Shown: one piece after another, positions 6,110-15,584 of the stretch
Layout of the letters: every line of letters starts with the position of its first letter
Position numbering within the stretch: position 1 is the first letter of the stretch
NCBI RefSeq assembly: GCF_003351785.1
Contig: NZ_CP031230.1
Coordinates: forward strand, 3,262,501-3,326,500
DNA length: 64,000 bases
Source of the DNA: Sporosarcina sp. PTS2304
GTDB taxonomy: Bacteria; Bacillota; Bacilli; Bacillales_A; Planococcaceae
Direction: 5' to 3'
Program-made: the position numbers and the translations under genes
The notes under the pieces: generated by a model
Database searches by the model: none
What the model saw: the letters and a program-made list of their open reading frames with translations, nothing else
What the model was told of the DNA's origin: nothing

Positions 6110-7417
6110 ATGAAAAGATGGAATATTTATTTTTGTCTAGTGACAAGTATGTTACTAGTCATTGCAGGCTGCAGCGGAAAAAAAGAACAAGAGCCTGAAC
6201 GTAATACGGAAGAGGTGGAATCGTTGAAGCCGATTGAAGGTATATGGAATGGTTCTATTGAAGTTCCTGGGCAACCGCTTCCAATCATTCTTTCATTCGA
6301 TGGGATGGGCGGAACAATCAGTATTCCAGTGCAAGGGTTACAAGATTACAAGCTGACAAGCGTGACGGTAGATGAATCCAAAGTATTTTTTGATATGAAT
6401 CTTCAGGGGCAGCATATCACATTCGATGGCAACGTAGCGCAAGACCGAATGACCGGGACATTTACACAGCAAGGACAGTCATTTCCTTTTGAATTAACGA
6501 AAGGAAGCGCAGAAGAAGTGGTGGAAACAGGAGAAGTTGTGCAAGTAGAAGTAGAAAATGGTTCACTCGATGGTCTGTTGGAAATGCCCGAAGGAACAGA
6601 GCCGTTTCCGCTCATGGTCATCATTGCAGGATCGGGTCCTACAGATCATGACGGCAATTCATTGGCGTTGCCGGGGAAAAATAATAGCCTGAAAATGCTT
6701 GCAGAAGAGTTAGCGGCAGAAGGTGTGGCGACGATCCGCTATGATAAACGTGGAGTCGGTGTAAATGCAACGCTCGCCGGCAAAGAAGAGGATTTGCGAT
6801 TCCGTCACTTTATTGATGATGCCGCGGCGTTGGTAAAGTATGCTAAAAAAGATCCGCGTTTTTCGACGGTCGGCATTATAGGTCATAGTGAAGGTTCATT
6901 ACTAGGAATGGTGGCGGCTAGGCAATCGGATGCGGATACGTTTATTTCCATTGCAGGAGCTGGCCAGCCGATTGACCAAGTTCTCCTAACGCAACTACAG
7001 GCACAAGTACCAGAAAATGTGCGTAAAGAAGCTACTGCGATTTTAGAAGCGTTGAAACGAGGAGAAAAAGTAAAAACCGTAAGTGCGGAGTTGCAGGGCC
7101 TTTTCAGATTATCAGTTCAACCGTATATGATGTCTTGGTTAGCTTTTGATCCAGTTGAAGAGGTGAAGAAACTCCAAATTCCCGTCCTTTTAGTGAATGG
7201 CGACCGCGATATTCAAGTACCTGTGGAAGAAGCTGCGCGATTGCATGAAGCGAAACAGGATGCCGAATTACTTATAGTGAACCGCATGAATCATATTCTC
7301 AAGGAATCACCGGAAGATCGAGAAGCGAATATGGCAACCTACAGCAATCCAGATCTTCCTTTAGCGAAAGGTCTCATAGAGGGGATCATCGGATTTTTAG
7401 AAGTAGGAAAGGAATAG
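6110..7417 (+). CDS. Alpha/beta-hydrolase lipoprotein
   Basis: An N-terminal signal peptide ends in the lipobox LVIAGC, so the 435-residue product should be a lipoprotein on the outer face of the membrane. A beta-rich N-terminal domain (about residues 40-140, IEGIWNGSIEVPG) precedes an alpha/beta-hydrolase domain. Visible catalytic features are the oxyanion region VIIAGSGPTDHDGN, the nucleophile elbow GHSEGS, the acid in LLVNGDRDIQVP, and the histidine in NRMNHILKE. The substrate is unknown; related proteins are annotated as esterases or peptidases of the S9-like group. ATG 6110 is chosen because AGGAGG lies seven bases upstream. It is a single gene with its own terminator. Confidence 0.85.
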   Translation: MKRWNIYFCLVTSMLLVIAGCSGKKEQEPERNTEEVESLKPIEGIWNGSIEVPGQPLPIILSFDGMGGTISIPVQGLQDYKLTSVTVDESKVFFDMNLQGQHITFDGNVAQDRMTGTFTQQGQSFPFELTKGSAEEVVETGEVVQVEVENGSLDGLLEMPEGTEPFPLMVIIAGSGPTDHDGNSLALPGKNNSLKMLAEELAAEGVATIRYDKRGVGVNATLAGKEEDLRFRHFIDDAAALVKYAKKDPRFSTVGIIGHSEGSLLGMVAARQSDADTFISIAGAGQPIDQVLLTQLQAQVPENVRKEATAILEALKRGEKVKTVSAELQGLFRLSVQPYMMSWLAFDPVEEVKKLQIPVLLVNGDRDIQVPVEEAARLHEAKQDAELLIVNRMNHILKESPEDREANMATYSNPDLPLAKGLIEGIIGFLEVGKE

Positions 7418-7427
7418 TTGATTGTAC

Positions 7428-7470
7428 AAAAGAAGCATTTCACGCACGTGAGAAATGCTTCTTTTCTTTC
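7428..7470 (+). terminator. Intrinsic terminator after the lipoprotein hydrolase
   Basis: AGAAGCATTTC (7431-7441) pairs perfectly with GAAATGCTTCT (7452-7462), followed by TTTCTTTC. Confidence 0.85.
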
Positions 7471-7543
7471 TGCCAGCTTCTTTCACGTAAATGGGTCATA
7501 ACTCGTTCCACAGTCGTCTAATTAATGAAAGGAGGCGAGAGAT

Positions 7544-8071
7544 ATGTCACATGACGATGCGTTAGATAAAAAAAACTTGCTTGCTTCATTCGTTCGAGAG
7601 TACGGAGACGATCTCAAGCGAATTGCCTATTTATATACGCATGATCTGGTCGAAAGTGAAGATATCGTGCAGGAGGTGCTGATCAAATGTTATACCCAAC
7701 TCGATCATTTCCGTCATGAATCAAGCTATAAAACATGGCTGATCCGCATGACGATTAATCAATGCAAAGACTTTACAAAACGTTGGAGTGTTAGAAATAT
7801 ATTCTATCGACAAGAGATACCTGATAGACAAGACTTGGACCTTACAGAAAACATATACATACAAAAAGAGACAGCCGATGAGATGTTGCTCGTACTTGCA
7901 AAGCTGCCGTCCAAATACAAAGAAGTGCTCATTCTTTATTATTATGAGGAGTTGACGATGATAGAAATTAGTGAAGTGCTGGCGATCAAACATAATACGG
8001 TGAAATCAAGATTGTTAAGAGGAAGGAATCTTTTAAAAGATAAATTGGAAAGGAGTGACTGGAATGGATGA
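7544..8071 (+). CDS. ECF-type RNA polymerase sigma factor
   Basis: 175 residues with sigma region 2 (IAYLYTHDLVESEDIVQEVLIKCY, about residues 28-51, with the following FRHESSYKTWLIRMTINQCKD) and region 4 (LPSKYKEVLILYYYEELTMIEISEVL, then NTVKSRLLRGRNLLK, the DNA-recognition helix). It directs RNA polymerase to a small extracytoplasmic-stress regulon. AAAGGAGGCGAGAGAT precedes the ATG. The stop overlaps the start of a one-pass membrane protein, the usual sigma/anti-sigma arrangement, so its activity is probably held down by that partner. The signal sensed is unknown. Confidence 0.92.
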   Translation: MSHDDALDKKNLLASFVREYGDDLKRIAYLYTHDLVESEDIVQEVLIKCYTQLDHFRHESSYKTWLIRMTINQCKDFTKRWSVRNIFYRQEIPDRQDLDLTENIYIQKETADEMLLVLAKLPSKYKEVLILYYYEELTMIEISEVLAIKHNTVKSRLLRGRNLLKDKLERSDWNG

Positions 8072-8792
8072 ATTCGAAAAGAAACTGGCACAAGAGATGA
8101 AAAGGAAAGTGGAGGGGATAACATTGTCCGAACGAGAAAAAGACCGAATATATAAAGCGGTCAATCGTCCCAATCGACAACCCGTTAAGCGGAAATACAC
8201 CGCCTGGTCTATAGCCGTTGCTGCAGTCGTCCTATTTCTTGTATTGTTACTGCCGCTATTATCAGATCAAAAACATGAGACAGGTATGAATACAGCTTCA
8301 AACTCTTCAGTAGAAGATCAGCAAGAATTAACTGCACGAACAGAAGTAAATGAAGGTGATTTCATCTATCGTCTCGTCAGTGAAAAAGATCATTATACTG
8401 AAGGGGAGCCTGTGAATATTTATGCAGAATTAGAATATATAGGGGCTGAAAAAGAAGTAGAAATCAATCATGGCAGTTCACCCTTTTTCTTTCCTATGAC
8501 TGAAACAACGAGAAACTATGAAATAGAATATGGCGTGACTATGCCATTCGTGCGTACGTTTCTTGAGCAAGGGGTACCGTTACGGCAGACGACTACTGGT
8601 GGAGGAAGCTATTCTGAGCATTCTAAAGAAGAATATAAAAATTTTATGAAACGAGTGATGCGACAAGATTATCCGAGCGGACATTATATAGTCAATGGAG
8701 CGGTCAAATTCACGTTAGCAGGTGAAAAAGAAGTCGAATATATGATAGAAGCACAAATAGAATTCACTATAGATAAAAACAAGCGTAGCTGA
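8064..8792 (+). CDS. Probable membrane anti-sigma factor
   Basis: 242 residues: a cytoplasmic N-terminus of about 50 residues, one membrane helix (about 51-72, TAWSIAVAAVVLFLVLLLPLL) and an outside domain (about 95-240). The outside part (EGDFIYRLVSEKDHYTEGEPVNIYAEL) resembles the beta-sandwich of BsuPI-like proteinase-inhibitor domains. No zinc-binding H-x3-C-x2-C anti-sigma motif is visible, so the N-terminus must bind sigma differently if it does. ATG 8064 follows AAAGGAGTGACTGGA and overlaps the sigma stop. The role is inferred from coupling and topology. Confidence 0.75.
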   Translation: MDEFEKKLAQEMKRKVEGITLSEREKDRIYKAVNRPNRQPVKRKYTAWSIAVAAVVLFLVLLLPLLSDQKHETGMNTASNSSVEDQQELTARTEVNEGDFIYRLVSEKDHYTEGEPVNIYAELEYIGAEKEVEINHGSSPFFFPMTETTRNYEIEYGVTMPFVRTFLEQGVPLRQTTTGGGSYSEHSKEEYKNFMKRVMRQDYPSGHYIVNGAVKFTLAGEKEVEYMIEAQIEFTIDKNKRS

Positions 8793-8819
8793 GAATCACT
8801 TCTCAACTGCGCTTGTTTT
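8776..8819. terminator. Bidirectional terminator spanning two converging stop codons
   Basis: AAAACAAGCG-TAGCTGAGA pairs with TCTCAACTGCGCTTGTTTT. The stop codons of the anti-sigma gene (8790-8792) and of the minus-strand MFS gene (8796-8798) lie inside the hairpin, only three bases apart, so one structure serves both genes. Confidence 0.75.
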
Positions 8820-10274
8820 AATGGAATCATCATCCAGTGGTGTTGCCCGATAGACGCGGAATGCTAAGAAAACAGCGACAATCGACATCGCAAAAGCAAT
8901 GAAATACACAAGTTCCACTCCGGCAACCAATGCCAAATTCGCTGTTGCAGGATCCGTCGGTGTCGCAGAGCTTTCTAGGAAGTGCAATTGTCTGGCGTTC
9001 ATAATGCTGATGAACACGGACACACCAATGGCCCCGGCGACAGGTTGCAACGTTGACATAACGGCTGTTCCGTGGGGATACAATCGTTTCGGCAATTGAT
9101 TTAATCCATTCGTTTCAGCTGGCATCATAATAGCAGACACCGTCAACATGAGTAAAATATAGCTACAAACTACGACCCAAACAGGCGTCTCCATCGTTAA
9201 ACGACTCATCATAAACATCGTGGCACTTAATACGATACTAGATGGGATCATCAGCACACGAGGCCCGAATTTATCAAATAAATGCCCCATGAATGGCGAC
9301 ATAATACCGTTTAAAATACTTCCCGGCAATAATACCAATCCAGCAGTTGCGGCGGTAAGTGCGAGAGGGCCTTGCATATAAACTGGCAAAATAATTTCAG
9401 ACGCAAACATCGCCATAATGATAATTACAAACATAAGAACAGCATGCGTAAACATCGGGTAGCGGAATACGCGTAAATCCATGACGGGATCTGTTAGCTT
9501 GACTTGTCTTCTGGCAAAAAGAATAATACCAATCACTCCTGCACCGATGAACAGCAAAACTACTGGATTGGCGAACCCGTTGGCACTTTCCCCGACCGAA
9601 CTGAATCCATAGACGAGCGACCCAAAACCAATAGTCGAGAAGATCAATGATACATAATCGATTTTCGGCTTCGTAAGTTCCGACACATTGACTAAGTATT
9701 TAGTACCGAAAGCGATAGAGAATAAAGCGAATGGAATGACAAGGATGAACAAATAACGCCATCCTAAATATTCAACGATAATCCCGGACAATGTCGGACC
9801 GATAGCAGGAGCAAACATGATCACCAGTCCGATCAACCCCATAATTTTTCCACGCCGGTGAGGAGGATAAATGAGTAAGAAGACATTGAAAATGATCGGC
9901 ATAAGCAAGCCTGTTCCAACTGCTTGAATCAAACGTCCCGTCAATAAAACCGCAAACGAAGGAGCACTGGCAGCGACGATCGTTCCGATAGTAAATACCG
10001 TCATCGTCCCGATAAACAATTGACGCGTCGTAAACCACTGAAGCAGTAAAGCCGACACAGGAATGACAACCGCCATGACGAGCATGAAACCCGTCGCCAT
10101 CCATTGCACAGCAGGCAGGGAGATCGCAAATTCATCCATTAATGTAACGAGTGCGATATTGAGTAATGTTTCATTTAAAATAGCAAAAAATGCGCCAATA
10201 ATAAGTGTCAACATGATCGGCAGCACTTTAACATTCGGGTTGTCTGCTAAGTATTCATAACGCTTTTCTTCCAT
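8796..10274 (-). CDS. DHA2-family MFS multidrug exporter
   Basis: 492 residues with about 14 hydrophobic segments, the DHA2 (EmrB/QacA) pattern of proton-driven drug efflux pumps. Typical motifs are GRLIQAVGTGLLMP after segment 4, APAIGPTLSGII (motif C, characteristic of antiporters) in segment 5, and HRRGKIMG in the central cytoplasmic loop region. It is transcribed away from the beta-propeller gene, with 162 bases between the two start codons. It resembles Bacillus LmrB-type pumps; the drug range is not predictable. No local repressor gene is adjacent. Confidence 0.88.
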   Translation of the reverse strand: MEEKRYEYLADNPNVKVLPIMLTLIIGAFFAILNETLLNIALVTLMDEFAISLPAVQWMATGFMLVMAVVIPVSALLLQWFTTRQLFIGTMTVFTIGTIVAASAPSFAVLLTGRLIQAVGTGLLMPIIFNVFLLIYPPHRRGKIMGLIGLVIMFAPAIGPTLSGIIVEYLGWRYLFILVIPFALFSIAFGTKYLVNVSELTKPKIDYVSLIFSTIGFGSLVYGFSSVGESANGFANPVVLLFIGAGVIGIILFARRQVKLTDPVMDLRVFRYPMFTHAVLMFVIIIMAMFASEIILPVYMQGPLALTAATAGLVLLPGSILNGIMSPFMGHLFDKFGPRVLMIPSSIVLSATMFMMSRLTMETPVWVVVCSYILLMLTVSAIMMPAETNGLNQLPKRLYPHGTAVMSTLQPVAGAIGVSVFISIMNARQLHFLESSATPTDPATANLALVAGVELVYFIAFAMSIVAVFLAFRVYRATPLDDDSIKTSAVEK

Positions 10275-10436
10275 CTGAAACCCTCTTTCATCGTGTATAT
10301 GAAGTATAAGTATAATGGCTTTCCGACCTATTGCAAACTTCCAGCGTACAACGAATTATTTTCCTCTTCCGATTGTAACTAAATAAGGAAAGATCAGTCT
10401 ACTCCTATAACATCACAAAAGGAGAGGATGATTCAC

Positions 10437-12509
10437 ATGAAGAGACGCACTGCCATTCTACTCGTCGCGATTGTAGCTGTCATCGGGCTGGCGAGCTTTC
10501 TACTTTGGCCAAAAGTGGGGATTACATCTGCAAATACTATACTTGCAGGTCAACCGCACACTGTCCACTTTTCAGCAGCAAGTACAGTAGACATCGCCAA
10601 GTTCTACGTTACGGACGAACAAAAGAAAAAAGTGTCTGCAAACGTCTCATACGGTTCAGATCAAAAATCTGTCACGATAGAAGAGCTGCCACCAGGAACG
10701 TATCGATTGCACGTGCCGACAAATAGTTTCGGCGGGTGGAAACGCGCAACAAAATCTGCAGTTTCATTCCAAGTGATAGAATCCGTAAAGCCGGTCGCTT
10801 CCCTCAAAGAAATTGAAACATTTTTTGCACAGACGAAGAAACGGGAGTCGTTGTTTAACAGAAGTGAAACTACGAACGAGTCTGTCTCTGAAGACAAAGC
10901 ATCAGCTGAAGGAAGCACTAGTTATTCCGAAACGAATCAGCAAGTCGAAGGAGTCGATGAAGCGGACAGTGCCGTGACGGATGGCAAGTATATTTATGAT
11001 ATTACCAATTACGAAGAACTAGTCATCACAGATATCCGCAGCTCCACACATCTACAAAAAGCTAGCGTCATCAAGTTTGATGGTCAATTTTATCCGAGAG
11101 AGTTGTATATAGACGATGAGTTGCTAGTCGTCATCGGCTCTGCACAGTCCCAGTCACCCGATACGATGGTATCAAACCGCATGATGCCAATGCCGGAACT
11201 ATCGGCGATCCGTGTCTATGATGTGACAGACAAAACAAAGCCGATCTTATTACGGGAAGCAGGAGTGGAAGGATATATCGTCGGAACACGAAAAATCAAT
11301 CAGTTCGTCTATATGATTACGACCCACCAACCGAAGTACTGGTCAAATGACTCGCCAAAAGGAGACGAATATATTCCAAACGTGTTCGATTCCACAATAA
11401 ATCAGACGCCGACACGAATGGAATTAGACCAAATCTCGATCTTACCAGGCGCAATGGAACCTTCTTATTCTATTATTACGGCACTAGATATTCATTCGCA
11501 AGACGAAGGAAGTGTACAGACGAAAGCGTATTTAGGCAGTGGTGAACAATTATATATGTCAAAAGAACATATTTACTTAACTGCTACAGCCTATCAAGAA
11601 GCAAGAAATTACATGGCAGGCACGAGCGAAGTGTTCAAGTTTTCCATGGACGGGACAACGATCCACTTCCAGCAGGCAGCCAAACTAAAAGGAACGATTT
11701 TAAACCAATTTTCCATGGATGAGCATGACGGATATTTCCGGGTGGTCACAACAGAAGGCAATCTATGGGATGAAAAGAACATCGCAAAAAATCATTTATT
11801 CATTTTAGATCGTCAAATGAAACTAGTCGGCTCAGTCGAAAACTTAGCAGTCAAAGAACGAATTTATTCCGCACGCTTCATGGGAGACAAAGCATATATG
11901 GTGACATTCCGCGAGACGGATCCATTGTTTGTGATGGACGTCAGTGATCCAAGCAACCCAACTGTGTTAGGAGAATTAAAAATTCCTGGATTCAGCAACT
12001 ATTTACATCCGCTCGATGAAAGCCATCTCATCGGTTTTGGTTATGAGACTGTCGCGAGGAAAAATCCACAGGGCGGGGAACCGATCATTCAAACGCGCGG
12101 CATGAAAATTTCATTATTTGACGTGACGGACTTTGCGAATCCGAAAGAACAGGCATTTGAAATCATCGGTGGCTCAGGTACTTATTCATCGATCCAACAC
12201 GATCACCATGCATTATTCACGCATCCTGCAAAAAGTCTCTACGGCTTTCCAATCACTGTCTACCAGCAAGTCAAAGGTGACGACATGCTCACAATGGAAG
12301 CCTCTGGAGCTATGATCTATGAGATTACCACGACTGGCATCCGCCAAGTTGCTGATCTGACCCATGCAATCTCCCACGATTACATGGACTGGGAAACCGA
12401 AGTCCAGCGTCTGCTCTACAGCCGCGACACCCTCTTCACCGTCGCAGCAGGAGAAATAAAAAGCTATGACCTGAATGGGTTTGTCGAACGGAGTACATTG
12501 AAGAAATAA
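10437..12509 (+). CDS. Membrane-anchored beta-propeller protein
   Basis: 690 residues with an N-terminal membrane anchor or signal (about residues 3-24, RRTAILLVAIVAVIGLASFLLW). An Ig-like region follows (about 30-115), then a long beta-propeller domain. The family hallmark QVEGVDEADSAVTDGKYIYDI occurs near residue 172. Repeated blade-like text includes LFVMDVSDPSNPTVLGELKIPG and ISLFDVTDFANPKEQ. It belongs to the secreted proteins with a C-terminal beta-propeller distantly related to WD repeats; molecular function is unknown. ATG 10437 is taken because AAAGGAGAGG lies about nine bases upstream; ATG 10428 is a close alternative. Confidence 0.85.
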   Translation: MKRRTAILLVAIVAVIGLASFLLWPKVGITSANTILAGQPHTVHFSAASTVDIAKFYVTDEQKKKVSANVSYGSDQKSVTIEELPPGTYRLHVPTNSFGGWKRATKSAVSFQVIESVKPVASLKEIETFFAQTKKRESLFNRSETTNESVSEDKASAEGSTSYSETNQQVEGVDEADSAVTDGKYIYDITNYEELVITDIRSSTHLQKASVIKFDGQFYPRELYIDDELLVVIGSAQSQSPDTMVSNRMMPMPELSAIRVYDVTDKTKPILLREAGVEGYIVGTRKINQFVYMITTHQPKYWSNDSPKGDEYIPNVFDSTINQTPTRMELDQISILPGAMEPSYSIITALDIHSQDEGSVQTKAYLGSGEQLYMSKEHIYLTATAYQEARNYMAGTSEVFKFSMDGTTIHFQQAAKLKGTILNQFSMDEHDGYFRVVTTEGNLWDEKNIAKNHLFILDRQMKLVGSVENLAVKERIYSARFMGDKAYMVTFRETDPLFVMDVSDPSNPTVLGELKIPGFSNYLHPLDESHLIGFGYETVARKNPQGGEPIIQTRGMKISLFDVTDFANPKEQAFEIIGGSGTYSSIQHDHHALFTHPAKSLYGFPITVYQQVKGDDMLTMEASGAMIYEITTTGIRQVADLTHAISHDYMDWETEVQRLLYSRDTLFTVAAGEIKSYDLNGFVERSTLKK

Positions 12510-12552
12510 ATTACCTACTAGCGTGGAGCATCCGTCCTTGTGATGGATGCCC

Positions 12553-12667
12553 GCGCTCATAGAAGTATCGCTACCGCTCATAGCCCTCGCGCCCGCGCTC
12601 ATAGAAGAGTCACATCCGCTCATAGCCCTCGCGCCCGCGCTCATAGAAGAGTCACATCCACTCATAG
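12553..12667 (+). repeat. CGCTCATAG array 1: six 21-bp units
   Basis: Six copies of the ten-base core SCGCTCATAG, each followed by an 11-base spacer. Two spacers alternate (CCCTCGCGCCC and AAGAGTCACAT). The array lies between the 3' ends of the converging beta-propeller and EAL genes. ORFs across it (12213-12701 minus, 12540-12722 plus) are by-products of the multiple-of-three period. Confidence 0.85.
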
Positions 12668-12759
12668 AATCCCCACCAACATAAAAATATTGTATTTCCA
12701 CCTCCCGTACAGTAAGCTGTAAGAAACGGGCAAGTGTAGTCCGATTACCTATAGGAACG

Positions 12760-12797
12760 AAAAAATGGAGCCCTTTCTATCTGAAAGGAGCTCCATC
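12760..12797. terminator. Bidirectional terminator between converging genes
   Basis: ATGGAG-CCCTTTC (12765-12776) pairs with GAAAGGAGCTCCAT (12783-12796). The A-run at 12760-12765 gives a T-run for the minus-strand EAL gene. Confidence 0.7.
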
Positions 12798-12816
12798 TAA
12801 TTTGAGTGGGCTAGTT

Positions 12817-14469
12817 TTAATGAATATCGATCTGATCTGCGGGTAGGGGCATGCCGATGTAGTGACCTTGGACGGCGTCAATCCCCATTTCTTTCAATAA
12901 ATTAAATTGATCTTCATTGACGACGCCTTCTGCGACCGTGTACAAGTTCATTTTCTTAGAAAGTTGGATAATGCCTTCTACTAGCTTTTGTGTTTTAGGA
13001 TTAGTCAGCAACACGTCTGTAAAGATGCGGTCAATCTTGATGCTGGTAACAGGTAAGTGCTGCAAATAGCGCAACGATGCATAGCCGGAACCGAAGTCGT
13101 CTAATGTAAATTGCATGCCAAGTTTTTGAAGTTCAGACATTTGAGAGAGGACAGATTGCTCTTCCTCCGCCTTGAGTGCGAACTTTTCTGTGAACTCCAA
13201 GTACACTTTGTTTGCCGGACAGCCTGTATCGTTTAAGATGGAGATTAGACGGTCTTTCCATTGCGGATTCAACGACTCCCGTACAGAGGAGTTAATGGAA
13301 ACACTCATATCCGAACCACAACGGTGCCATTTCGTTGCAAAAGTCATAGCTTCTTCTGCTACGTAGGCGCCGACTTCTTCAATTAATCCATTTTCTTCTG
13401 CGATGGGGATCAATTCATCTGGACTAATGACGCCCAGTTCGTCATCTTCCCAGCGGACTAACGCTTCGTAGCAATTGATGCTGTTGCTTGCGATATCCAG
13501 TTGGGGTTGATAGGCAACATGCAGTGAATTTCGATCCAGCGCAGTCAACATTTTTCGGTCAATTTCGAGACGGCGATTCAATGTTTTATGAGATGCGGCT
13601 GAAAGGGAAGCGATCCGGCCGCCACCTGAGCTAACAACTTCATCAGCTGCTGCGAGAGCGACTTGATATAATTGCACATACGTTTGTTGGTCTTCTGGAA
13701 AACGTACAATCCCTCCACTGATCGAAAGCGTTTGGGCATTATGACTCAAGTAAATGGGTTGTTGCTTTAGAAAATCATAGAACCCTTGAATATACCAGTC
13801 TCCAAAAGCAGTCAGCACAACGAAACTATTCGTATCAATGCGCGCAATCGGACTGTCTTGGAAATAACGTTTAAGTCGATTAGTGAATTCCTGAATCAAT
13901 TGTGTCTCCGATTCCGCAGATTGTAGTTCTTTCATCGTATAATAATGATCGATTGTCAAATAAACAAATGAAAAATGAAGTCCCTTTTCTATCGATTCAT
14001 AGACTACTTGTTCTAACTTGTGGCGACTCATTAACCCTGTTTCCACATCAATAAAAGCAATTTCACCTAACTTTTCTTGCAATCGGATATCTTCTGTAAT
14101 ATCTAGTTCCAAGAAAAGTGCGGATTCCAATTCCCCATTATCGGAAGTGGTAGGCACAGCCAACATATTTACGAAAAATGGATGACCGTCGCGAGACATC
14201 TTTTCTACTTTTCCTGACCAAGACTTGCCTATTAATAAACGATCCCAAATGGTGTTGATGACTTCTTGGTTTTCTGATCGATCCGAAAACATTTGCCAAA
14301 TGGATTTGCCGATGATTCGTTTCGGAGTCCAATGACTGACTGCTAAATAATTTTGATTGGCATAGGTTATTAGTCCTTCACCATCTGTGTGGATGACTAA
14401 TTGAAATTTATCGAGACTATTGACTAATGAAGTATGTTCTTTAGTTACAGGCAGATCGAGAGTGTTCAT
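12817..14469 (-). CDS. PAS-GGDEF(degenerate)-EAL cyclic-di-GMP phosphodiesterase
   Basis: 550 residues. A PAS domain (about 18-130) senses an unknown ligand. A GGDEF domain follows (about 135-290), whose signature site reads IARIDTNSFVVL, so the GGDEF residues are lost and cyclase activity is unlikely. The EAL domain (about 305-548) keeps the catalytic residues: YEALVRW, LEFTEKF, LDDFGSGYASL, IKIDRIF and AEGVVNEDQF. It should hydrolyse cyclic di-GMP, with the dead GGDEF perhaps binding GTP as a regulator. No membrane segment is visible. AAAGGAGC precedes the ATG. It is divergently arranged from the DMT permease. Confidence 0.9.
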   Translation of the reverse strand: MNTLDLPVTKEHTSLVNSLDKFQLVIHTDGEGLITYANQNYLAVSHWTPKRIIGKSIWQMFSDRSENQEVINTIWDRLLIGKSWSGKVEKMSRDGHPFFVNMLAVPTTSDNGELESALFLELDITEDIRLQEKLGEIAFIDVETGLMSRHKLEQVVYESIEKGLHFSFVYLTIDHYYTMKELQSAESETQLIQEFTNRLKRYFQDSPIARIDTNSFVVLTAFGDWYIQGFYDFLKQQPIYLSHNAQTLSISGGIVRFPEDQQTYVQLYQVALAAADEVVSSGGGRIASLSAASHKTLNRRLEIDRKMLTALDRNSLHVAYQPQLDIASNSINCYEALVRWEDDELGVISPDELIPIAEENGLIEEVGAYVAEEAMTFATKWHRCGSDMSVSINSSVRESLNPQWKDRLISILNDTGCPANKVYLEFTEKFALKAEEEQSVLSQMSELQKLGMQFTLDDFGSGYASLRYLQHLPVTSIKIDRIFTDVLLTNPKTQKLVEGIIQLSKKMNLYTVAEGVVNEDQFNLLKEMGIDAVQGHYIGMPLPADQIDIH

Positions 14470-14597
14470 TAGAGAATGCTCCTTTCATGTTCTACTATAT
14501 AACTATTATAAGGGAAAATAGGATTGTGTCTATATCATAAGTGTGAATTTTATACTATATGAAAATAAGTTAGCAATTTAGTTAGGGGTGATGGACC

Positions 14598-15545
14598 ATG
14601 TTGCGTCTGAAAGGAATAATGATGATTGTTGTAGGCTCTATGTTATGGGGGGCAACAGGACCTATGATGGAGTGGATTTTACTGCATAGTGAAATGTCTG
14701 TATCGATGATGTTAATCTTACGTCTGACGATTGCGGGTGCAGCCGTTCTATTATTATTAAAGACAAAAGGCATACAAGTGGGACGTCCGATGAGACAAAA
14801 ATTATGGTTGCGTAAAATGATCGCATTTGGAGTAGTCGGTATGCTAGGTGTACAGTTTGGATTCGTTCAGACTATTGCGCATAGCGACGCTGTAGTAGCT
14901 ACTCTTTTCCAATTCGTCGCCCCTGTATATATTATTATTTTATTGTCCATAACTCAAAGAACCTTTCCGCCGGGCGGACAAGTGATCGGGATGATTGTCG
15001 CACTGTTCGGTTTGATTTTATTATTGACGAACGGTTCATTTTCCAGTATTTCTTTGAACACTACCGCTATTGTGTGGGGGATAGTCGTAGGATTCGCTTT
15101 TACATTTTATACATTATACCCCGTCGTGTTAATGGCGGAGTGGGGTGTGCTATTAGTCGTTGGATGGGGAATGTTCATCGGCGGGGTGACGTTGTTCATA
15201 ATTAATTTGCCGATGTTTTTCATGAATTTGGCAGTATTACTCAATGGACCAGCAATGGGTATGTTGCTTCTAGTCATTATTATGGGGACGCTCGCTTTCA
15301 TATTGTTCCTGCAAAGTATGACGTATATTTCACCCGTGGAGACGAGTGTGTTGTCGAGCTTTGAACCGTTAACCGCGATGGTCGTTTCTGTCGTGTGGCT
15401 TGGACAAATGATGGGGATTTGGCAAATTAGCGGAGCAATCATCATGTTGCTCGGAGTCGTGTGGCTATCAATCGGAGGCAATAGAAAGAAGAAAACCGTC
15501 GCACCGCCCGACCCGATCCAACAATATGAACCGTATGATGTGTAG
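14598..15545 (+). CDS. EamA/DMT-family permease
   Basis: 315 residues with about ten hydrophobic segments in two repeats of five, the EamA (drug/metabolite transporter) fold. Typical text includes the beginning MIVVGSMLWGATGPMMEW, SDAVVATLFQFVAPVYIIIL at the end of repeat 1, and YISPVETSVLSSFEPLTAM near the end of repeat 2. It exports or imports an unknown small metabolite across the cytoplasmic membrane. AGGGGTG lies seven bases before the ATG. A two-gene ABC exporter starts 39 bases downstream on the same strand and may share its transcript. Confidence 0.88.
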   Translation: MLRLKGIMMIVVGSMLWGATGPMMEWILLHSEMSVSMMLILRLTIAGAAVLLLLKTKGIQVGRPMRQKLWLRKMIAFGVVGMLGVQFGFVQTIAHSDAVVATLFQFVAPVYIIILLSITQRTFPPGGQVIGMIVALFGLILLLTNGSFSSISLNTTAIVWGIVVGFAFTFYTLYPVVLMAEWGVLLVVGWGMFIGGVTLFIINLPMFFMNLAVLLNGPAMGMLLLVIIMGTLAFILFLQSMTYISPVETSVLSSFEPLTAMVVSVVWLGQMMGIWQISGAIIMLLGVVWLSIGGNRKKKTVAPPDPIQQYEPYDV

Positions 15546-15584
15546 CAGTGAAAAATGATCGACAGCAAAATAGAGGTGAGTAAA

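Noticed and set aside
12213..12722. ORFs across array 1
   Set aside because: They consist of the 21-bp repeat plus antisense of the beta-propeller gene.
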